From: Acidovorax sp. KKS102 | GTDB taxonomy: Bacteria > Pseudomonadota > Gammaproteobacteria > Burkholderiales > Burkholderiaceae_C | Length of the DNA: 64,000 nt | Reading direction: 5' to 3' | Assembly (NCBI RefSeq): GCF_000302535.1 | Contig: NC_018708.1 | Coordinates: forward strand, 4,216,001 to 4,280,000 | Shown here: in pieces, positions 34,783 through 42,608 of the stretch | Numbering within the stretch: position 1 is the stretch's first letter | How the letters are laid out: every line of letters starts with the position of its first letter | The notes under the pieces: generated by a model | Seen by the model: only the letters and a program-made list of their open reading frames with translations | Told to the model about the DNA's origin: nothing | Database searches by the model: none | Program-made: the position numbers and the translations under genes

Positions 34783-34801
34783 AATGCGAATTTTAAGCAT
34801 T
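34783..34801. promoter_or_regulatory. Inverted repeat AATGC-N9-GCATT plus -10-like TAAAAT before the ABC ATPase
   Basis: A 19-bp span with perfect 5-bp arms lies 28 bp before the ATPase start. TAAAAT at 34816-34821 could be a -10 box, which would place the transcript start almost on the ATG. The repeat does not match a standard Fur box well. Both assignments are tentative. Confidence 0.35.
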
Positions 34802-34829
34802 CACTCCACGCCGCCTAAAATGCGCGGAT

Positions 34830-35894
34830 ATGTTTCTTGAGGTCTCCCAACTCGAAGTGCGCTACGCAGGCCGCGCACAGGCCGCTGTGCACGGCGTCAC
34901 GCTCAGCCTGAAAGCGGGTGACATCGGCGTGCTGATCGGCCCCTCCGGCTGCGGCAAGACCACCCTGCTGCGCGCCGTGGCGGGGCTGGAGCCCGTGACG
35001 GGCGGCGAGATCCGCCTGACCAAAAGCGTGGTCAGCAGCGCCACCCTGAGCGTGCCGCCCGAGCTGCGTCGCATCGGCATGGTGTTCCAGGACTACGCGC
35101 TATTCCCGCACCTGTCGGTGGGCCGCAATGTAGCGTTTGGCATCCACCAGCTGCCCCGGGCCGAGCAGGCCGCGCGGGTGGCCGAGGTGCTGAAGCTTGT
35201 GGGGCTGGAAGGCAGCGAGCACCGCTACCCGCACGAACTCTCTGGCGGCCAGCAACAGCGTGTGGCACTGGCCCGCGCGCTGGCACCGCGCCCACAACTC
35301 ATGCTGCTGGACGAGCCGTTCTCCAACCTCGACGTGGACCTGCGCGAGCGTCTGGCACACGAGGTGCGCGGCATCCTGAAAGCCGCTGGCGCCACGGCCC
35401 TGTTCGTCACCCACGACCAGTTCGAGGCGTTTGCGATTGGCGATGTGATCGGCGTGATGAACGAGGGCCACCTGCACCAGTGGGACGACGCGTACACCCT
35501 GTACCACCGCCCCGCCACGCGGTTTGTGGCGGACTTCATCGGCCACGGCGTGTTTGCGCCGGCCACGCTGGTGCAGCGCGGCAACAACGTGGTGGCACAA
35601 ACTCCTCTAGGCGACCTGACCGACCTGGACGAGTGCCCTCTGCCCAGCAGCTACCCCGCTGGGGAATGTGATGTGCTGCTGCGCGCCGACGACATCGTGC
35701 ACGACGACCATGCGCCCGTGCAGGCGCAGATCGTGCGCAAGTCGTTCCGGGGCTCGGAGTTTCTGTACACCCTGCGCCTGGCCAGCGGCCACACGGTGCT
35801 GGCCCATGTGCCCAGCCACCACGACCACGCGCTGGGCGAGTGGATCGGCATCCGCGCCCAGGTGGACCACGTGGTGACGTTTCCGCGCGGCTAA
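34830..35894 (+). CDS. ABC transporter ATPase, FbpC/iron(III)-type
   Basis: 354 residues. Walker A GPSGCGKTT at about residues 38-46, Q-loop VFQDYALFPHL, signature LSGGQQQRVALARALA, Walker B LMLLDEPFSNLD and the switch His in FVTHDQFEAF are all intact. The C-terminal part (about residue 240 on) is a TOBE-like regulatory domain. It powers import with the divergently encoded FbpB-like permease. There is no Shine-Dalgarno before the ATG, and a possible -10 box lies only 8 bases upstream, so the mRNA may be leaderless. Iron as substrate is a family-based inference. Confidence 0.9.
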   Translation: MFLEVSQLEVRYAGRAQAAVHGVTLSLKAGDIGVLIGPSGCGKTTLLRAVAGLEPVTGGEIRLTKSVVSSATLSVPPELRRIGMVFQDYALFPHLSVGRNVAFGIHQLPRAEQAARVAEVLKLVGLEGSEHRYPHELSGGQQQRVALARALAPRPQLMLLDEPFSNLDVDLRERLAHEVRGILKAAGATALFVTHDQFEAFAIGDVIGVMNEGHLHQWDDAYTLYHRPATRFVADFIGHGVFAPATLVQRGNNVVAQTPLGDLTDLDECPLPSSYPAGECDVLLRADDIVHDDHAPVQAQIVRKSFRGSEFLYTLRLASGHTVLAHVPSHHDHALGEWIGIRAQVDHVVTFPRG

Positions 35895-35906
35895 GGCGGT
35901 GTTGGG

Positions 35907-35966
35907 ATCAAAATCGGCCGGATGCGCTAGTCTAACGCGCCTGAATAGCTATTAAATCAATAGCAA
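35907..35966. repeat. GCTAGCGC-type intergenic repeat, copy 4
   Basis: It contains AATCGGCCGGATGCGCTAGT and GAATAGCTATTAAATCAATAGC, a variant of the copies near 5783 and 47661. It lies in the 84-bp convergent gap between the ABC ATPase and the truncated gene. Confidence 0.65.
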
Positions 35967-35978
35967 CCACCCTTCCGC

Positions 35979-36407
35979 TCAGGACTTGCCCTTGCGCTGC
36001 AGGCCCTCCAGGCCGTTCAGGTCCACCTGCGACATCAGGGCTCGCAGCTCTTTCACGCCGATCTTGTCGCCTTCGATGCTGACCACCAGGCCGTTCTTCA
36101 GGATGGTCTTGAACTCGGCGTGGCTGCCGTCCTTGTCGTAGCGCTGGTGCAGGGTGCGACCACCTTCCTGCCAGGTCTTTTCGGCGCTGGTCTGGTCTTC
36201 TTTCTCGCCCTGCGCCATGCCCATGGCCATCACCGCCATCTGCCCCAGGCCGCCCACGTCCACGATCTCCAGGCGCAGCTGCTTGTCGTCGTTGCCGTAT
36301 TGCGCGCTGGCCTGGCTGGTGGGCAAGCCCAGTGCTGCACCGTCCTGCACATCAAAACCCGTGCGGGGCAGGCCCGCCAGCTTCTCGGGCAGGGCCGCCT
36401 TGATTCG
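35979..36407 (-). pseudogene. 5'-truncated gene for a conserved hypothetical protein
   Basis: About 142 residues of protein-like sequence running from IKAALPEKLAGLPRTGFDVQ to GLEGLQRKGKS. The pattern (LPEKLAGLPRT, YGNDDKQLRLEIVDVGGLGQMA, GGRTLHQRYDKDGSHAEFKTILKNGLVVSIEG) is that of a known Betaproteobacterial hypothetical family whose members normally have an N-terminal signal peptide and an Ala-rich linker. Here the frame upstream of 36407 changes abruptly to AT-richer, non-homologous sequence without a signal peptide. A short start (MFAFALRCFIYR) could still give a small protein. I read it as cut by the island boundary. Family recognition is from memory. Confidence 0.6.
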
Positions 36408-36778
36408 ATATATGAAACACCGCAATGCGAACGCGAACATGGCATGGGAGCAAATTGACGTGACAGAAAGTGCTTGAAAAGCACGGTCAGGCTGCACCGT
36501 CAACACTCTAGAAGATGGTGAAAAATTTCACGCTACAACTGTCGCAAAACTATCAAACAGTCACTTTTTATGCACTGGTTCTATATATTCTCGTTACAAC
36601 AACCGAGCAAGCAATGACTACTTGGGTGCACTAGCGAACCGGGAGAAATCTACGGCTCATGGCCTCACTGAACGTTCAATGGCAAGGCCGAAAGCGCTCG
36701 CGCAGCTAGCTGGTTCGAGCCTTGTAACAATCTAGCTTACAAATTTAACCAAAATTCCCCTTTACTCAAGGAACCACA
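36408..36778. other. Left flank of the island: non-coding control region
   Basis: 371 bp without a credible gene, AT-richer than the sequence to its left. It contains two small perfect hairpins, GTGCTT-GAA-AAGCAC (36470-36484) and GTGAAAAATTTCAC (36518-36531), and a TATATT hexamer at 36584-36589. AAGGA at 36768-36772 is the ribosome site of the repeat-protein gene that follows. The promoter and operators were not resolved further. Confidence 0.5.
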
Positions 36779-39700
36779 ATGGCCTATTTTTTGCCGATCA
36801 CCAACATCGTCGTCAGCGAAGGCGACGGCTATGCCGAGTTCGTCGTGCGCCTGAATGCCCCGGGCACCAGCACCATCACGGTCAGCTACACCACCAATTC
36901 TGGCTCGGCCGTTTCCTATACGCCTGACTATGAAACGACCTTTGGCACGCTGAGCTTTGCCCCCGGCGTCACCACGCAGACCGTGCGCGTGCCCATCGGC
37001 AATGATGTCGTGGTCGAAAACGCCGAGTCGTTCTTTCTGACGCTCTCCAACGCCAAAGACGCCTCAGGCGCTGTAGTGCCCATTGCCAACACCACTGCCA
37101 TCGCCACGATTATTGACAACGACACCAAGGTCGCCGACATCAACAGCAACGGCACCATCGACAACAACGAGAAGGCGTCCCTGTCGGTGCGCGATGTGGT
37201 GGTCGATGAAAAAACCGGCATCGCCACGTTTGACCTGGTCCTGAGCAAGCTGCCTCCACCGCTTTCAGCGTGGCCTACAGCACTGCCGATGCTTCGGCCA
37301 CTGCAGGAGCCGACTACACCGCCGCCACCGGCAGCGTTTCCTTTGCCGCAGGACAGACCAGCCAGCGTGTGAGCATCAACATCCTTGATGACCTGACCAT
37401 CGAGGGCAACGAGTACTTCCACCTGAACCTGGGTGCGATCACCGGCACCTCCGAGGTCGTGGTAGCCGACGGCGTCGGCACCGCCTTCATCGGCGGCAAC
37501 GATCAACCCGCCATCGCACTGCCCATCATCAGCACCGGCAGCATCGTCGTCAGCGAAGGCGACGGCTACGCCGAGTTCGTCGTGCGCCTGAACGCCCCCG
37601 CCACCAGCACCATCACGGTCAACTACACCACCAATTCTGGCTCGGCCGTTTCCTATACGCCTGACTATGAAACGACCTTTGGCACGCTGAGCTTTGCCCC
37701 CGGCGTCACCACGCAGACCGTGCGCGTGCCCATCGGCAATGATGTCGTGGTCGAAAACGCCGAGTCGTTCTTTCTGACGCTCTCCAACGCCAAAGACGCC
37801 TCAGGCGCTGTAGTGCCCATTGCCAACACCACTGCCATCGCCACGATTATTGACAACGACACCAAGGTCGCCGACATCAACAGCAACGGCACCATCGACA
37901 ACAACGAGAAGGCGTCCCTGTCGGTGCGCGATGTGGTGGTCGATGAAAAAACCGGCATCGCCACGTTTGACCTGGTCCTGAGCAAGCTGCCTCCACCGCT
38001 TTCAGCGTGGCCTACAGCACTGCCGATGCTTCGGCCACTGCAGGAGCCGACTACACCGCCGCCACCGGCAGCGTTTCCTTTGCCGCAGGACAGACCAGCC
38101 AGCGTGTGAGCATCAACATCCTTGATGACCTGACCATCGAGGGCAACGAGTACTTCCACCTGAACCTGGGTGCGATCACCGGCACCTCCGAGGTCGTGGT
38201 AGCCGACGGCGTCGGCACCGCCTTCATCGGCGGCAACGATCAACCCGCCATCGCACTGCCCATCATCAGCACCGGCAGCATCGTCGTCAGCGAGGCCGAC
38301 GGCTATGCCGAGTTCGTCGTGCGCCTGAACGCCCCCGCCACCAGCACAATCACGGTCAGCTACACCACAAATGCAGGCACAGCCGCCTCCTATGCAAACG
38401 AATACGAAACGACCTTTGGTACGCTGAGCTTTGCCCCCGGCGTCACCACCCAGACTGTCCGCGTGCCCATCGGCGATGATGTCGTAGCCGAAAACGCCGA
38501 TTCGTTCTTTCTGACACTTTCCAACGCCAAAGACGCCTCAGGCGCTGTAGTGTCCATCGCCAACACCACTGCCAGCGCTATCATCATTGATAACGACACC
38601 AAGGTCGCCGACATCAACAGCAACGGCACCATCGACAACAACGAAAAGGCATCCCTGTCGGTACGCGATGTAGTGGTGGACGAAAAAGCTGGCATCGCCA
38701 CGTTTGACCTGATCCTGAACAAAGCTGCCTCCACCGCTTTCAGCGTGGCCTACAGCACTGCCGATGCTTCGGCCACTGCAGGAGCCGACTACACCGCCGC
38801 CACCGGCAGCGTTTCCTTTGCCGCAGGACAGACCAGCCAGCGTGTGAGCATCAACATCCTTGATGACCTGACCATCGAGGGCAACGAGTACTTCCACCTG
38901 AACCTGGGTGCGATCACCGGCACCTCCGAGGTCGTGGTAGCCGACGGCGTCGGCACCGCCTTCATCGGCGGCAACGATCAACCCGCCATCGCACTGCCCA
39001 TCATCAGCACCGGCAGCATCGTCGTCAGCGAGGCCGACGGCTATGCCGAGTTCGTCGTGCGCCTGAACGCCCCCGCCACCAGCACAATCACGGTCAGCTA
39101 CACCACAAATGCAGGCACAGCCGCCTCCTATGCAAACGAATACGAAACGACCTTTGGTACGCTGAGCTTTGCCCCCGGCGTCACCACCCAGACTGTCCGC
39201 GTGCCCATCGGCGATGATGTCGTAGCCGAAAACGCCGATTCGTTCTTTCTGACACTTTCCAACGCCAAAGACGCCTCAGGCGCTGTAGTGTCCATCGCCA
39301 ACACCACTGCCAGCGCTATCATCATTGATAACGACACCAAGGTCGCCGACATCAACAGCAACGGCACCATCGACAACAACGAAAAGGCATCCCTGTCGGT
39401 ACGCGATGTAGTGGTGGACGAAAAAGCTGGCATCGCCACGTTTGACCTGATCCTGAACAAAGCTGCCTCCACCGCTTTCAGCGTGGCCTACAGCACTGCC
39501 GATGCTTCGGCCACTGCAGGAGCCGACTACACCGCCGCCACCGGCAGCGTTTCCTTTGCCGCAGGACAGACCAGCCAGCGTGTGAGCATCAACATCCTTG
39601 ATGACCTGACCATCGAGGGCAACGAGTACTTCCACCTGAACCTGGGTGCGATCACCGGCACCTCCGAGGTCGTGGTAGCCGACGGCGTCGGCACCGCCTT

Positions 39701-41149
39701 CATCGGCGGCAACGATCAACCCGCCATCGCACTGCCCATCATCAGCACCGGCAGCATCGTCGTCAGCGAGGCCGACGGCTATGCCGAGTTCGTCGTGCGC
39801 CTGAACGCCCCCGCCACCAGCACAATCACGGTCAGCTACACCACAAATGCAGGCACAGCCGCCTCCTATGCAAACGAATACGAAACGACCTTTGGTACGC
39901 TGAGCTTTGCCCCCGGCGTCACCACCCAGACTGTCCGCGTGCCCATCGGCGATGATGTCGTAGCCGAAAACGCCGATTCGTTCTTTCTGAGCTGAGCTAC
40001 GCCAAAGACGCATCGGGCACCGCCGTGCCGATTGCCAACAACGTCGTCACCGCCATCATCATTGACGACGACAGTGGCGTGGAGATTCTGAACTATGGCT
40101 TGGGTGATGACGTTTACGTTGTCAGCAATAACAACCAATACATTGTGGAAACACCCGATGGGGGTATCGATTGGGTGGTGAGTTCCATCAACTACAGCCT
40201 GGGCGACACTGACGGTCCAGGTATGTTTGGTTCCTATGTTGAAAATTTGGCATTGACTGGCGCTGCCCTCGCAGGAACAGGGAATGCTTTGGACAACACC
40301 CTGTTTGGAAATGCTGCCAACAACCAACTCAATGGCCAGGAAGGCAACGACATTCTTGTTGGACTTGCCGGAAACGACATCCTCAACGGAGGCTCCGGAT
40401 TAGACACAGCCGTTTACTACGGCAATGCTGCTCAGTACGGCATCCGGATTGACCGCATCACGGGTTCGACTTCGATTACGGACACACAGCTACAACGGGA
40501 TGGTATCGATACATTGAATGGAGTTGAACGGGTTGCATTTACCGACTTGTCGCTCAACCTGGCAGTCCGCGGGGTGGCCAGCTCGATTCCCCAAGCAGGC
40601 CTGAACCGTATCGCTGAACTCTACGTGGCCTTCTTTAACCGGATGCCGGATGGCGATGGCATGCAGTTCTGGATTGAGACGTTCAAATCAGGTCAAACCA
40701 TCAATCAAATTGCAGAAGCTTTTTACAACGCAGGCGTCTACTTCTCGGACATTACAGGCTACAGAGCCGACATGACAGACGACGACTTCATTAATATCGT
40801 CTACCGAAATGTACTGGGGCGCTCCGAAGGCGCTGATGCTGGTGGTTTGAGCTTCTGGCGTGCCGAACTGTCGAGCGGGCGGGCCTCGAAGGGGGCGTTG
40901 GTATCGTCAATCTTGGATGCCGCTCATGGCGCGACATTCAGCGATCCAAATAACCCCTTCCACTGGGTACAAACACTGCTAGACAACAAACTGGATGTAG
41001 CCAAGAAAGTATCTATCGAGTGGGGAGTCAATTACAACTCGTCTCAAGACTCTATCTCTAAGGGAATGGCAATTGCAGCAGCGATCACCCCCGATGACAC
41101 CTCCGCCGCCATCTCTTTAGTGGGGGTTGTTGATGCGCAATTTATTTGA
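36779..41149 (+). pseudogene. Calx-beta repeat / RTX / DUF4214 secreted protein gene, broken by three single-base frameshifts
   Basis: One coding sequence of about 1457 residues can be rebuilt only by restoring three missing bases: an A at 37247-37248, an A at 37984-37985, and a C at about 39992. As it stands, translation from the ATG at 36779 (AAGGA upstream) stops at 37372. The rebuilt protein has no signal peptide. Alternating Calx-beta domains (VVSEADGYAEFVVRL type and VRDVVVDEKAGIATFDL type) are joined by EF-hand loops DINSNGTIDNNE. After about 40080 come RTX-like glycine repeats (GQEGNDILVGLAGNDILNGG) and a DUF4214 domain (LNRIAELYVAFFNRMPDGDG, FINIVYRNVLGRSEGADAGG). This is the layout of type I-secreted adhesins or S-layer-like proteins. 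Sequencing error is an alternative explanation for the shifts. Confidence 0.75.
36806..39990 (+). repeat. Tandem 737/738-bp direct repeats inside the Calx-beta gene
   Basis: Unit starts at 36806, 37543, 38280, 39018 and 39756, giving periods of 737, 737, 738 and 738 bp, with a fifth unit of about 235 bp. Units 1 and 2 are a matched pair (SGSAVSYTPDYE variant, both lacking the same A). Units 3, 4 and the partial 5 share another variant (AGTAASYANEYE) and look identical by eye. Each 246-residue unit encodes two Calx-beta domains plus one EF-hand loop. Confidence 0.9.
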
Positions 41150-41499
41150 GCAGTTTTTCTTTGCTTGTGCGTAATGTTCCAGTCGGGGGAAGCGGGTTAA
41201 AACTTGGACTGGCTTCATGCTGCAAGCCCAACAGGGTGTAGAAGAGACAAATTCTCACCCTGCCGTGATGATCCCATAGGAACAATACGAAATCAAAGAC
41301 AGTCCGATTACCCGCACTACCTCTTGGCGAGTATGCAACCTTGCCCGAGGTGGTGCGCGGCAATCGCAGGCCCCAATGCAATTTGTGCCTGGTTGGGCTG
41401 AGAGAATGGGTCGAAACGCGCCCGGCACGGTTACACGCTGCGTGCTGCGCCCAAAGCTACTAGCTCGCAGTGCACGCTGCCTAAACAACAACTGGCGCG

Positions 41500-42058
41500 C
41501 GCCAGCACCCAACCGTATGCCGCGCCTTGCGGCTCCTTCGCCCAGCAGCTGCGCAGGCATGCGACTGCACCTACAAACAGTGGATATGCGCTTCCCCACG
41601 ATTTGTTCAAGGCAAACAAGGCGAACGAGCCAAGCCTGCAACTTATTCCCTGCGCAGCGCTTTCGAAACATATTGCTGGGTGCCACGCACCATCTATATC
41701 TCGCGCAATCTGCCCACTCAGATCTATCTATCTTGGCTTGAGGTGCGAAAGGCCTTTGTGCACAGTGCCCAGCAAGGTAAGTGTGAAGCGCTGCACGAGC
41801 GTCTGCGCCAGCAGTGGCGCCTGTGATTAAAACGCGTCTTACCGCCAAGTGGAGCCTTGACTAACTCCTATTACCACCGTGGTCGCCGGCAAAGCGGAAA
41901 GTTGGCCTTTGATGCCAGCAAGAAAGTCCAAGGGCACCAGCACCATCTGCTGATGAATCTACTGTGCTTGCTGCTGACGGTGGCAACTACCGGACTATTG
42001 GTGCCGCTGCATGGAACCACGCAGGGGCTTGGCAAGCATTGGCACACACGTGCTCATT
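41500..42058 (+). pseudogene. Decayed IS5-family transposase
   Basis: Fragments in different frames align with IS5-type DDE transposases: LRRHATAPTNSGYALPHDLF (compare the usual RTGCxWRxLPHDxPP) at about 41550-41610, CEALHERLRQQWRL at about 41785-41826 (compare ERIHDALREQ), and GKLAFDASKKVQGHQHHLLM then LLCLLLTV at 41899-41985 (compare [24 protein letters not shown]). Stops and frame changes interrupt it, and no intact ends or inverted repeats were found. It indicates past mobile-element activity downstream of the Calx-beta gene. Alignment is by memory of the family. Confidence 0.6.
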
Positions 42059-42549
42059 GAAGGATTGTGAGCCGACAACGCATATTCAAGGCAATACGCG
42101 CAAGAGATCGGGAGGGAGAGCACCGTATGAAGATGCAGATGGTGAGTCACAGCCCGCGTCACCGTTGAGACAAAGTGTAACAAACTTCATATAGCAAAGA
42201 GCAGCACCATAAAACCGGAAATGTTCCCGATCAAAGTGGGTTTCACCAAACAGCGCGTGTGTCGTGCAGACGAGGTTCATGAAACTCAACAAACGAAGAA
42301 CTGCGGCAAACCTCAGGTAGGTACCCGAGTTTCAATATGTCTTTGCGGCGTTCAAGCAGCTGTGAGAATTTCACCGAGGTGCACTATCGGGGCTGCATAA
42401 GAACGCAAAGCGTGCATCTACTGCCTTGGCACTTACCAACGCTGACAGTGCTAGAGGCGTCCCCAGGGAAAAATGAATCCGTGTGGGTGAAAATCGCACC
42501 TCAAAGCCCAGCAAATAGCCCGATCGAGCGACAAAGTCGAAAAAAATCC
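42059..42549. other. Non-coding stretch between IS remnant and SulP gene
   Basis: About 490 bp with no convincing gene on either strand; short open frames here lack ribosome sites and family resemblance. GC is mixed and lower than the chromosome core. The 350 bp from 41150 to 41500, before the transposase remnant, are likewise empty. Nothing recognisable apart from the terminator at its right end. Confidence 0.5.
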
Positions 42550-42588
42550 AAAAAAACAGCACCGATCAGTGCCGCACGACAAATCGTG
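42550..42588 (-). terminator. Intrinsic terminator of the SulP gene
   Basis: On the minus strand, just after the stop at 42609, a hairpin CACGA-TTTG-TCGTG is followed by a second stem GCAC-TGATCG-GTGC and a run of seven T residues, the form of a factor-independent terminator. Confidence 0.65.
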
Positions 42589-42608
42589 ACGGCTTGTTCA
42601 GCATTGCA

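Noticed and set aside
34783-34801. Fur box upstream of the iron-type ABC ATPase
   Set aside because: The inverted repeat AATGC-N9-GCATT shares too little with the Fur consensus to be called a Fur site; kept only as an unnamed operator candidate.
37240-37260. Programmed ribosomal frameshifting at the Calx-beta gene
   Set aside because: A -1 shift would be needed at all three sites, but none has a slippery heptamer of the X-XXY-YYZ type or a downstream structure in a suitable place.
36806-39990. Large direct repeats considered as a CRISPR or integron array
   Set aside because: The units are 737-738 bp contiguous coding sequence with protein repeats; there are no short repeats with unique spacers and no cas or integrase genes.
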